Source: Kaistella chaponensis
GTDB taxonomy: Bacteria; Bacteroidota; Bacteroidia; Flavobacteriales; Weeksellaceae
Length of the DNA stretch: 64,000 nucleotides
Assembly: GCF_900156725.1 (NCBI RefSeq)
Contig: NZ_FTOI01000005.1
Location: 174,659-238,658, forward strand
Reading direction: 5' to 3'
Positions 16,323-24,986 of the stretch are shown piece after piece. Position 1 is the first letter of the stretch. Every line of letters starts with the position of its first letter. The notes beneath the pieces were generated by a model. It worked only from the letters and a program-made list of their open reading frames with translations, made no database searches and had not been told where the DNA came from. Position numbers and translations under genes: made by a program.

Positions 16323-18527
16323 TTAAAGGTTATTGTTGATTGCATCTTCCGTTCTGTCGATCCCGAAGTTGATGAAAGCGCCGATGAAAACAAACGTATC
16401 CGTAGAAGGCAAAACTGGTCGGCTTCGTAATCCATCATTTGAAAATTGATAACCGTAAATGTTTTTTTGTCCAAGCACATTATTAATCCCCAAAACGAGC
16501 ACTGTAAATGCTTTCGCATCTTTTTTACCTAAAGATGGAAGATAATTCAAGCTGAAATTCAAAGCATTGAAATCTTTTAATTTTCCTTGCTGGTTCAAAT
16601 GATAATCCCCGTTATTGTCTGTGGTGAAATTGTAATAAGGTCTCCCGGAAGTGTAGGTGTACGACACATTAAAACCCGTTTTCCAAGCGGTAACAAATTT
16701 TTTAGCAACAAAAGAAAGCGTGTGTTTGGCTGCAAAACTCGGGAACAGACTTTGATCATAATTCTGAAAATTTCTTTCCGAATCCAGAAAAGAGTAAGAA
16801 ACCCAGTAATCAATGTTTTTAATTGATTTCTTGTCGCGCCAGAATATTTCGAAACCTTTTGCAAACCCATCGCCATTATTATTGATCGCAACTGGGCGAT
16901 AACCTAAAGCTTTAGTTTTGATGAGGTCTGCGTAATTTTTGTAGAACGCTTCTAACCTGAAATTGCGACCTTCCTCCGATTTTTGAAGCTGTAAAATATA
17001 ATGTTCTGCTTTTTGATAGTTCAAAGGAGAAGACCCAAAATATCTGTTTTCAGGATTCTGATAAAAAATTCCGTACGCTAATGAACTCGTCCAGTTTTTT
17101 GAAATTCGGTAAGCCATTGCGAGTCGTGGAGCAAGGTTCCATTGATTCACAGCTGTAGAATATTCAGTCCTTAAACCTACTTTAGCAGAAAAATTATTGC
17201 TAAATCCTAAATCTGTTTCTGCAAAAACAGAAGTAATTCCATCTTTAAAATCAATGGCGTTTGGCGAAAGTGCAACTTCGGTCGTTTCATTGGTTTGATT
17301 AAATTCAATTCCGCTTCTAATGGCAGAAATTTTATTAATTTTTCGTTCCAAAGTTGCTTTAGCATTGAAGTAATTGCCTTTCACTTGAATCGTATTCGGA
17401 TTAATTTCTATGTTTTGTTCGATGCTGTTTAAATCGATGATATTTGAATTAAATGTATAAGATCCTCCTAAATTAAGAAGATACTTCCCGAATTTTTGTT
17501 TGAAAGATAGGTTATGAAACGTGTTTTGTCCCGTTAAATTTGTGTTGTCGAAATCGATATTCGGTTCTAAACTTTCTTCCTGCAAACCAATTTTATTCGT
17601 ATCGAAACTGCCGTAATATTTCAAAATTCCGCCGTTTTTATTTTTAATTCTAAAGTTGAAATTCGTACCGAAACTTTCCGGCGCTTTTGTGAAATTATTA
17701 TTGAATTTGATAACTTTCGTCATCAATCCAAGATTCGAATAACTCGCAGAGATTCCGAACGATTTTGTTTTTTCGTCATCCACATTTTGAAAACCCACAT
17801 TAACAAAAATAGGAGATATTCCGAGATCAATGGAATTCCTTTCCGGAAAATCGATACTTTCCAAAGCTAAAACAGAAGAGAGCGCTTGACCGTAAACAGC
17901 GGAATATCCACCGCTTGAAAATACATTTCCTTTAAACAAAGACGTATTCAAACGATCCATCGACTTGATTCCGGGTATAGAGTTTCCGAAAAAATTGTTG
18001 ACCAAGTTTCCGTCCATAAAAAATTTTGTTTCTGTTCCTGTACCACCACGAACGAACAAACCTTCAGTTTCCCCGATTTTCTGAACTCCCGGAAGGGTCT
18101 CCAAAGCAGCGGTTACCTGTCCGTTTGCTCCCGCCGTCGTATAAATATCAATAGGCGTTAAGAGCGTAGTTGCTCTTTTTTTATCGCTGGCTTCGATCGA
18201 ACCAGCAGAAATTACCACCGCATCAATCTCGGAAATCTGTTCCTTTAAATCTGCATTCGCTTCAATTGCTACATTAGAAATGGTGATGGTTTTCTCCACT
18301 TCCCCAAATTTCGGATTAGAGAAAAGGAGGATGTGATTGCCTTTTTCTGAAGTTTCAAAGGAATATTTTCCGTTTTCATCTGTTGTTGCTCCATCATACG
18401 TGTTTTTTAAGGTGACAGAAATGTCTTTCACTCCCTTATTTTTAAAACGAACGGTGCCCGAAATGGTGATTTGTGCACTCATAAAAAGGCTGAGTAAAAA
18501 TGAAATGAGTAGAAGTAACTTCTGCAT
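16323..18527 (-). CDS. TonB-dependent receptor with N-terminal carboxypeptidase-regulatory domain
   Basis: 734 aa from the ATG at 18527, which gives a good signal peptide (MQKLLLLISFLLSLFMSAQ). An upstream in-frame ATG at 18542 would add five residues. Residues about 20-100 form a CarboxypepD-regulatory beta-sandwich (ISGTVRFKNKGVKDISVTL...TDENGKYSF). The plug follows (AALETLPGVQKIGETEGLFVRGGTGTETKFFMDG), then the barrel ending in an aromatic-rich strand. The substrate is unknown. The promoter has a -7 box without a -33 box, preceded by two 15-bp direct repeats 21 bp apart, which suggests activation by a LytTR regulator. The gene is divergent from sodC. Confidence 0.9.
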   Translation of the reverse strand: MQKLLLLISFLLSLFMSAQITISGTVRFKNKGVKDISVTLKNTYDGATTDENGKYSFETSEKGNHILLFSNPKFGEVEKTITISNVAIEANADLKEQISEIDAVVISAGSIEASDKKRATTLLTPIDIYTTAGANGQVTAALETLPGVQKIGETEGLFVRGGTGTETKFFMDGNLVNNFFGNSIPGIKSMDRLNTSLFKGNVFSSGGYSAVYGQALSSVLALESIDFPERNSIDLGISPIFVNVGFQNVDDEKTKSFGISASYSNLGLMTKVIKFNNNFTKAPESFGTNFNFRIKNKNGGILKYYGSFDTNKIGLQEESLEPNIDFDNTNLTGQNTFHNLSFKQKFGKYLLNLGGSYTFNSNIIDLNSIEQNIEINPNTIQVKGNYFNAKATLERKINKISAIRSGIEFNQTNETTEVALSPNAIDFKDGITSVFAETDLGFSNNFSAKVGLRTEYSTAVNQWNLAPRLAMAYRISKNWTSSLAYGIFYQNPENRYFGSSPLNYQKAEHYILQLQKSEEGRNFRLEAFYKNYADLIKTKALGYRPVAINNNGDGFAKGFEIFWRDKKSIKNIDYWVSYSFLDSERNFQNYDQSLFPSFAAKHTLSFVAKKFVTAWKTGFNVSYTYTSGRPYYNFTTDNNGDYHLNQQGKLKDFNALNFSLNYLPSLGKKDAKAFTVLVLGINNVLGQKNIYGYQFSNDGLRSRPVLPSTDTFVFIGAFINFGIDRTEDAINNNL

Positions 18528-18558
18528 GATGAAGGTTTGCATGATTGTAATTTTGATA

Positions 18559-18625
18559 CAAATATAATACGGAATGATTTTCGCTGAAATAATTTTCTAC
18601 TGAACCGTCGTAATTTCCTACTGAA
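18559..18625 (-). promoter_or_regulatory. Putative LytTR-activated promoter of the TonB receptor
   Basis: On the minus strand TTCAGTAGGAAATTA (625-611) and TTCAGTAGAAAATTA (604-590) differ at one base and start 21 bp apart. A perfect -7 box TATATTTG begins at 18566, 38 nt after the proximal repeat begins. No TTG stands at -33. This is the same arrangement as at 2794-2860. A partial inverted copy (TTCGTAGAAAA on the plus strand) lies at 18636-18646 toward sodC. Confidence 0.55.
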
Positions 18626-18693
18626 TTGTTTTTAATTCGTAGAAAACGGAATTGGCGTATCTTTATACCTTACTAAAATTAAAAAATTTTGTT

Positions 18694-19197
18694 ATGAAAA
18701 TTAATGCACTATCAATGCTTGCTTGCAGCGCAATTTTCGCTGTTTCTTGCACCACCGCCAAAAATTATAAAATAAATTCCAAAAGTGGTACGAACACCCA
18801 AGGAACTGCCGATTTCGTGCAGAAGGGTAAAAATGTAAAAATGGATTTGAATGTTTACAAATTAACCCCCGGAATTCACGCTGTACATATTCATGAAAAA
18901 GGAGATTGTTCTGCTACAGACGGAAGTTCTGCAGGAGGACACTGGAATCCTGCGAAAAATGATCACGGAAAATGGGGTTCAGAGCATTTTCACATGGGCG
19001 ACATCGGAAATTTGGTTGCGGACAAAGAAGGAACTGCAAGAATTGTGTTCAATACCGATAAATGGTGCATCGGATGCAGCGATGAGAGTAAAAATATCGT
19101 TGGGAAATCCATCATTATTCACGCAGGTGAAGACGACTTTCATACCCAACCTACAGGAAATGCAGGTGGAAGAGTAGGTTGTGTAGAAATAAAATAA
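18694..19197 (+). CDS. sodC: Superoxide dismutase [Cu-Zn], lipoprotein
   Basis: 167 aa from the ATG at 18694, which places a lipobox (FAVSC) after a short signal sequence; a longer frame from 18652 lacks one. It converts superoxide to hydrogen peroxide and oxygen in the periplasm or at the membrane. Copper and zinc ligands are visible: HIHEKGDC, GGHWNP, DHGKWGSEHFHMGD and IIIHAGEDDF. The active-site Arg is in GGRVGCVEI near the end, and the Cys pair of the conserved disulfide is present. An extra CIGC pair in WCIGCSDESKN is not part of the standard disulfide. It is transcribed alone. Confidence 0.95.
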   Translation: MKINALSMLACSAIFAVSCTTAKNYKINSKSGTNTQGTADFVQKGKNVKMDLNVYKLTPGIHAVHIHEKGDCSATDGSSAGGHWNPAKNDHGKWGSEHFHMGDIGNLVADKEGTARIVFNTDKWCIGCSDESKNIVGKSIIIHAGEDDFHTQPTGNAGGRVGCVEIK

Positions 19198-19203
19198 TTC
19201 TAT

Positions 19204-20496
19204 TTAAATATAATACTGATTCAGAAAAAGGAAAAACTCTTGCATTCTGAAGATGTTGTTTAATGCTAGATAAACCAAAAGAATGACAACTGTGGAATAG
19301 AGGAGTGTAAGTATTTTCGGGGAATTTTCATAGGAATAAAAAAGCCAACCAATCATCAGCGGAAATACGAAAACGAAATGACCGCCGTAAATGTAGGAAG
19401 TATGCAGCCCAAATTTTAAGATGCAGTGGATGACAATATCTACGAATAATGAAATCATCAAGATTTGGACATACTTATTTTTAAAATTTCTGAAATAACT
19501 CCAAAATACCAAAAGAAGCACGATCACCACAAAAACATAAGGAATCCAGGAATGGTAAACTTCCATAAAAAGGGCTTTGTAAAAGAAGCCTTTTTTGTTG
19601 TGATAATCACGGATCGCAAAATCTGAAAACAACATATTCCCACCGAAAAACCAAGAACCAATCATGTCCCAAAGTGGCGTTTTCTTCGCGGTAGAAAATT
19701 TTTCGTACTGTTGCTCCGATTTATCGAGAAAGTTGAGGTATTTGAAATCGATTCGATAAAGAAAAAGCAGAATGAAAGCCATTAATGAAAGGATTACGCG
19801 ACCGGCAACATTTCCAAATTTTCGCCAGTTTTTAAAAATGTTTTTTTCAAAAAGCAACGGAATATAAACTTTTACAAGGTTCGTAACTGTTAAACCACCA
19901 ATTGAAATTCCTGCTAAAGCTAATGCTACAGCGGGAATTTTTTCTTCCTTGCGTACTTTCAACGCGGCGTAATAATTGAAAAGGACAAGGAAAAGTAAAG
20001 TGTAAGTGTACGTTTCTGGGGTGAATGACAATAAAATAGTGGTGGTGAAGAAGGCGAAAAAAGACAATATCAACAACGAAATTTTCTTCGGTAACGCAAT
20101 AATGTTTTTAAGATATTTATAAATTTGAATTAAACTTAAACTCACTGCAAAGTTGCTGCACCAAGCCAAAACCAAACGAAAAATCTCGTCTTTTTTACCG
20201 CCTGAAAACAAATAAGCAAATTCCCTCATCCAATTAAAAAAATAAATGGAAAGCGGATGCCTTTCAAAACCTCCACCTGTCATTACAATCGCGCGGTTAT
20301 CAAAACTAAAATAAGCATCCCACGGAATTCGGTCATCGAAAATAATTCGATAATTCAGCGCTATTGTAGTTCCTAAAAACCCATAAATCGTTAGAAAAAG
20401 AGCGAACAACAAGAGTTCGAATTTCGTTGCAGGGAAAACTGTTTTGAGAAGATCTGCGAATTTTTGTTTGAAAACCAAGGTAGAAAATTTCGACAA
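19204..20496 (-). CDS. Polytopic membrane protein (GT-C-like topology), function unknown
   Basis: 430 aa. About ten hydrophobic helices are spread over the whole length. An early loop, FDDRIPWDAYFSFDNRAIV, carries two Asp-containing motifs after the first helix, and a PETYTYTLLFL motif follows in mid-protein. This layout is seen in GT-C-type glycosyltransferases and related flavobacterial membrane families (possibly DUF6080), but no diagnostic motif can be claimed. It ends 7 nt from sodC in convergent orientation and starts 13 nt after the selO stop, so it is probably co-transcribed with selO. Confidence 0.7.
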   Translation of the reverse strand: MSKFSTLVFKQKFADLLKTVFPATKFELLLFALFLTIYGFLGTTIALNYRIIFDDRIPWDAYFSFDNRAIVMTGGGFERHPLSIYFFNWMREFAYLFSGGKKDEIFRLVLAWCSNFAVSLSLIQIYKYLKNIIALPKKISLLILSFFAFFTTTILLSFTPETYTYTLLFLVLFNYYAALKVRKEEKIPAVALALAGISIGGLTVTNLVKVYIPLLFEKNIFKNWRKFGNVAGRVILSLMAFILLFLYRIDFKYLNFLDKSEQQYEKFSTAKKTPLWDMIGSWFFGGNMLFSDFAIRDYHNKKGFFYKALFMEVYHSWIPYVFVVIVLLLVFWSYFRNFKNKYVQILMISLFVDIVIHCILKFGLHTSYIYGGHFVFVFPLMIGWLFYSYENSPKILTLLYSTVVILLVYLALNNIFRMQEFFLFLNQYYI

Positions 20497-20508
20497 AAAT
20501 AAGAAAAT

Positions 20509-22053
20509 TTAGGAACTGCAAGACAGCATCGAACAACCACTCTGATTGTTGTAGATCGGCGGTCGTTTTTTAGAGAATTCCGGATAAATTTCTTGGTACG
20601 GATTTTCCAGCGCCAAAATAATTGTATTGAAAAGATCTTTTTTCCCTTCTTCCAGCTCGTTGATGCATTCAAATAGAAGATAATTTCGAAGGATAAATTT
20701 TGGATTGGTTTTTTGCATTAAGGCGACAGATTCTTCGCGAGAAATCTTGTTTTTTTCCAGCCTTTCTTTGTAATTTTTTATAAAATTTTCGAGGATTAAA
20801 AACTGATCATCAGTAATTTGATCATAAAATACGTTTTCAAAATGGGTTTTTAGATTTGAATTTTCTGTCCAACTTTCCAATCGATGAAAGAAAAGCGTGT
20901 GATCTATTTTTAAATCTTCCATTAGTTTTTGAGCATCGGTGAAAAACGGACCGTCACTTTCTAAGACTTGGTCGAATCCAAATTTTTTCGCCATCATGAT
21001 ATCGTGCTTTTCCCAAAACATTTTGGTGAAATCATTGAGGATTTTCTCTAAAATGGCTTCCTTTTTAATGAGGGGAAAAAGAGCATTTGCCAATTGCCAA
21101 AGATTCCACTGTGCAATTTTCCCCTGATTTCCGAATGCATATCTGCGACCCGGTAAATCGGTGGTATTCGGTGTGAAATTTAAGTCGTATTCATCTAGGA
21201 AGGAAAATGGTCCATAATCAATTGTTAAGCCTAAAATCGACATGTTATCAGTATTCATCACGCCATGAACAAAACCGACGCGATACCATTCTACGATTAA
21301 ATCTGCCGTTCTTTCAGAAATTTTTTGAAAGAAATCTGCGTATTTATGTTCACTTTTCGAATCGATTTCTGGAAAATAATTCTCGATGGTAAAATCTGTA
21401 AGTTTTTGTAATGTTTCGATTTCTTTTTGGGCAGAAATGAGTTCAAAATGACCAAATCGCAAAAAACTTTCGGCAGTTCGAAGCATAACTGCGCCTTTTT
21501 CATATTCGGGATTTCCGTCATACAACTTATCGCGCATTACTTTTTCGCCGGTGAAGGAAAGTGAAAGTGCTCTTGTCGTAGGAATTCCTAGATGATGCAT
21601 TGCCTCACTCATTAAATATTCCCTCACAGAGGAACGCAAAACGGCTCTTCCATCAGCATTTCGGGAGTAAGGAGTTGCACCGGCTCCTTTCCATTGAAGT
21701 TCGGTTTTTTTTGCGTTTTTATTTTGAATTTCTCCGGCGTAGATCGCTCTTCCGTCGCCTAATTGTCCTGCCCAGTTTCCGAATTGATGACCTGCATAAG
21801 CGGTGGAGTATGTTCTTATATTTTCCGGAAGCGAAGCTGCGTTTAGAAAGGCAATATCACGATCATCTTCAATTTTTCCGAGACCGATTTCTTCGGACAG
21901 ATTTTCATTAAAGGCGATCAATTCGGGATTTTTGAAATGTACAATATCGGTTGTAGCAAAAAGTATTTTTGGTGTTTGTCTTTGGCGTGGATTTTCAGAA
22001 AAATCTCCAGGAAAGATTTCTAAATATTGTTGCGTGATACGGTCTAAATTCAT
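20509..22053 (-). CDS. selO: Protein adenylyltransferase SelO (YdiU)
   Basis: 514 aa. SelO is a pseudokinase-fold enzyme that transfers AMP from ATP to Ser, Thr or Tyr of proteins and is linked to redox stress. Visible family signatures are YAGHQFGNWAGQLGDGRAI, LQWKGAGATPYSRNADGRAVLRSS, HGVMNTDNMSILG and a metal-binding DYGPFSFLD segment. The C-terminus CSMLSCSS keeps the Cys pair that stands in the place of the CxxU of eukaryotic SelO. Length is slightly above the E. coli protein. It is probably transcribed together with the membrane gene at 19204. Confidence 0.96.
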   Translation of the reverse strand: MNLDRITQQYLEIFPGDFSENPRQRQTPKILFATTDIVHFKNPELIAFNENLSEEIGLGKIEDDRDIAFLNAASLPENIRTYSTAYAGHQFGNWAGQLGDGRAIYAGEIQNKNAKKTELQWKGAGATPYSRNADGRAVLRSSVREYLMSEAMHHLGIPTTRALSLSFTGEKVMRDKLYDGNPEYEKGAVMLRTAESFLRFGHFELISAQKEIETLQKLTDFTIENYFPEIDSKSEHKYADFFQKISERTADLIVEWYRVGFVHGVMNTDNMSILGLTIDYGPFSFLDEYDLNFTPNTTDLPGRRYAFGNQGKIAQWNLWQLANALFPLIKKEAILEKILNDFTKMFWEKHDIMMAKKFGFDQVLESDGPFFTDAQKLMEDLKIDHTLFFHRLESWTENSNLKTHFENVFYDQITDDQFLILENFIKNYKERLEKNKISREESVALMQKTNPKFILRNYLLFECINELEEGKKDLFNTIILALENPYQEIYPEFSKKRPPIYNNQSGCSMLSCSS

Positions 22054-22128
22054 CTTTCAAAGTTCGTTAAAAAAAACATCCTTCCAAAAATTTGAAAGGA
22101 TGTTTTCGATGAATATTATAAATCGGAG

Positions 22129-24507
22129 TTACTTGTTAAAATCGATATCTTCTCCGGTGTTAATGTTTTCGTTTACATTTTCTTCTTTCGTACCCTGCGA
22201 TTTTTTCGGTCCGGAAGGTTGTACGACTTTAGGATTTTTCAGTTCTTCAAGGGTTTGTAAACCGCCGTCATCACCATATCCTCCTAAACCTTGTAAATCA
22301 GAGCAGTTTCCGGTCCAGTTGGAAGGTTTGATAAATTTATCATCGGGCGAAATACCCAATTCTTTGTCGGCCCAAACTTTTTTCATGTAGATTGCCCAAA
22401 TTGGGAGTGCCATTTTTGCACCTTGTCCTTCACCAGTTCCCCAGAAATGGGTGGCTCGATCTTCCCAGCCGACCCAAACACCAGTGGCTAGATTTGGCGT
22501 CATTCCCATAAACCAACCGTCGGAATTATTTTGAGTGGTTCCTGTTTTTCCGGCAATTTCCGTAGATTTTGGAATTCCCTTTCTGCCTAATTCTCCTGAA
22601 GCGGTACCATATTCTGCAACACCTTTCATTAAATCAATCATCGTGTAAGCGTATAATTCATTCATTACTTCTTTCATGACTGGTTTCACTTCTTTGATGA
22701 CTCTACCATTCGCATCTTCTATCCTCCAAATCATTTCAGGTTTAATGTAGTTTCCGTAGTTCGCAAAAGTACTGTACGCTCCGAGCATTTCGAAAATAGT
22801 AATATCCGAAGAGCCTAAAGCAATTGCATATTCGTTCGGCATTTCTTCCGTCACTCCTAGATCTCGTGCGGTTTGTATCACGCTTTTTGGAGTCGTCATT
22901 TCAATTAATCGCACAGCAACTGGATTTTTAGAATTTGCTAAAGCGTCGCGCAAGGTTAAACTTCCGCCAGAACCTTCTACAGTCCAAGTTCCTTTACGGT
23001 AGGTTGCATTAGAGACGGTAGAACAAGGGGTCATTCCTAATTTCATAATGGCAGTTGCATAAACGAAGGGTTTGAATGTAGATCCTACCTGTCTTTTCCC
23101 TTGTTTAATGTGGTCATATTGAAAATGTTGCCAATTGATTCCTCCTACCCAAGCTTTGATTTCGCCTGTTCCAGGAACCATCGACATTAAACCAGCTTGC
23201 GCAATCTGTTTGTGATACCGGATAGAATCCCATGGAGACATTTCAACTTCTTCCTCTCCACTCCACGTAAAGCGAGAAGTTTTGATCGGTTTTTTAAAAT
23301 CAAGAATAATCGAATCTTCAGAAACACCCGCATTTTTCAGCTGTTTGTAGCGGCCGGTTCTTTTCATGGCACTAAGCATGATGCTGCTGATTTGCTTATC
23401 GCTAATTAAATAAAAAGGTCTTTGTTTTCTATTTCTTTGTTCGGCATCAAATCTTTTTTGCAGATCTGTTAAGTGTTCTTTGATGGATTCTTCTGCGTAG
23501 CCTTGCATTTTTGAATCGAGGGTAACATATATTTTAAGACCGTCTTTGTAAAGGTTTAAGGTCTTCCCCGTCTTCTTTTCATAGTCTTTTAAATAACCAT
23601 CAATTTCTTTTCTTAAATAAAATTTGTAGTAAGCAGAATAACCATCATCAATGGATTTAATCGGATGATAATCTAATGCAACGGGAGTTTCGATCGCTTT
23701 CTGATAATTTTGTTGGTCTAAATAACCTGTTTTCACCATCTGATCCAAAACGACATCTCTTCGTTTTTTTGCTCGCTCCTCGTTCCGCATCGGGTTATTT
23801 TTCACGGGATTTTCGAGCATTGCAACAAACATCGCTGCTTCTGGAAGCGTTAACTGAGCGGTGCTTTTGTTGAAATAAACTCGGGAAGCCATTTCAATTC
23901 CGTTTGCATTGTAGAGGAAATCGAATTTGTTAAAGTAAAGCGTAATGATTTCTTCTTTCGTATATCTCTTTTCTAAACTCACCGCAACAACCCATTCTTT
24001 AAGTTTTTGGAAAACTGCAGTGGTTTTATTCTGCGAACGGGATCCTGTGAATAATAATTTTGCCAACTGTTGAGTGATGGTAGAACCACCGCCTCGTTTT
24101 CCGCCGAATGCGACTGCTCTTGCTACAGATTGCAAATCGATACCGGAGTGTTCTTTGAAACGCTCGTCTTCTTTCGCCTGTAAAGCATAAATTAAATAAG
24201 GAGGAAGTTGTTTGTAAGTAACGGGTTGCGTTTTTTCTTTTTCGAATTTCCCCAAGAGTTTTCCATCGGAAGAATAAATTTCGGATGCTACATAAATATC
24301 GGGATTTTCGAGCTCCTTCACATCGGGCATGCTTCCGAAAAATCCTTGAGAAACACCAAAGAATAGGGAAGAGATTCCTAAAATCAAAATGAGAAGAGCG
24401 ATCCAGATTATTCGGACCCATTTTTTCCAACCGGTTCTTTTAACTTTTTTGGGAGGAAGCGGAAACGTTTGCTTCGGTTTGTTTCCTGGATTTTGTTTGT
24501 TTTCCAT
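22129..24507 (-). CDS. Class A penicillin-binding protein 1A (GT51 plus transpeptidase)
   Basis: 792 aa. A short cytoplasmic basic tail and one membrane helix (about 30-52) precede the GT51 glycosyltransferase domain with EDERFKEHSGIDL and GGSTITQQLAKLL. The transpeptidase domain follows with GSTFKPFVY (SxxK), SKN in ANSKNPVAV, and KTGTTQNNSDGW. The enzyme polymerises and cross-links peptidoglycan at the outer face of the inner membrane. The tail after residue 750 is hydrophilic and acidic. It is the last gene of ricT-gldH-PBP1A, 8 nt after gldH. Confidence 0.95.
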   Translation of the reverse strand: MENKQNPGNKPKQTFPLPPKKVKRTGWKKWVRIIWIALLILILGISSLFFGVSQGFFGSMPDVKELENPDIYVASEIYSSDGKLLGKFEKEKTQPVTYKQLPPYLIYALQAKEDERFKEHSGIDLQSVARAVAFGGKRGGGSTITQQLAKLLFTGSRSQNKTTAVFQKLKEWVVAVSLEKRYTKEEIITLYFNKFDFLYNANGIEMASRVYFNKSTAQLTLPEAAMFVAMLENPVKNNPMRNEERAKKRRDVVLDQMVKTGYLDQQNYQKAIETPVALDYHPIKSIDDGYSAYYKFYLRKEIDGYLKDYEKKTGKTLNLYKDGLKIYVTLDSKMQGYAEESIKEHLTDLQKRFDAEQRNRKQRPFYLISDKQISSIMLSAMKRTGRYKQLKNAGVSEDSIILDFKKPIKTSRFTWSGEEEVEMSPWDSIRYHKQIAQAGLMSMVPGTGEIKAWVGGINWQHFQYDHIKQGKRQVGSTFKPFVYATAIMKLGMTPCSTVSNATYRKGTWTVEGSGGSLTLRDALANSKNPVAVRLIEMTTPKSVIQTARDLGVTEEMPNEYAIALGSSDITIFEMLGAYSTFANYGNYIKPEMIWRIEDANGRVIKEVKPVMKEVMNELYAYTMIDLMKGVAEYGTASGELGRKGIPKSTEIAGKTGTTQNNSDGWFMGMTPNLATGVWVGWEDRATHFWGTGEGQGAKMALPIWAIYMKKVWADKELGISPDDKFIKPSNWTGNCSDLQGLGGYGDDGGLQTLEELKNPKVVQPSGPKKSQGTKEENVNENINTGEDIDFNK

Positions 24508-24515
24508 AAATGAAA

Positions 24516-24986
24516 TTACGGTTTTACAGTTTCTATTTTTAGACCAATATCTTCAATTCCTTTTAACTGATCGGCTCTCATTGCCTGAATAATTCCGATC
24601 GAATAATCACCATTTTTAGGGAATTTATAATTCAATTTGTACTGAAACAATGTTTCTTTTGTATCACCAAACCCTTTACCGATCCATTCGCCGTTTGGCT
24701 TTGCTAAAACATAATTTAAAGTATCAACACTTTTCTTTTTTGTTTGAGCATCAGTAGCATTCACAATAAAACGAATATTGCTGTACGGATAGTCATTATT
24801 GTTTCTTACAACGAATATAATATTTTTCGGATTTTGGGCATCATCAATCTTAAAATCAAATTTCTGTTGCGTTTTTTTGTCCCAGATTCCGTTGAGGTTT
24901 TTCATTTCTACTTTTTCCGATGAGCTATTGCAACTCATTAGACAAAATAAAACGAAAAATAGGTTCCCTATCTTATGTATTGTCAT
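24516..24986 (-). CDS. gldH: Gliding motility lipoprotein GldH
   Basis: 156 aa from the ATG at 24986, which gives a lipoprotein signal (MTIHKIGNLFFVLFCLMSC). The same frame runs open for about 100 codons farther upstream, but that part only shadows the repetitive tail of ricT. GldH is an outer-membrane or periplasmic lipoprotein needed for flavobacterial gliding and associated with the type IX secretion apparatus. The ATG overlaps the ricT coding end by 14 nt, suggesting translational coupling. Identification rests on the conserved ricT-gldH-PBP order and on the NDYPYSNIRFIV and NGDYSIGIIQAMR stretches. Confidence 0.87.
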   Translation of the reverse strand: MTIHKIGNLFFVLFCLMSCNSSSEKVEMKNLNGIWDKKTQQKFDFKIDDAQNPKNIIFVVRNNNDYPYSNIRFIVNATDAQTKKKSVDTLNYVLAKPNGEWIGKGFGDTKETLFQYKLNYKFPKNGDYSIGIIQAMRADQLKGIEDIGLKIETVKP

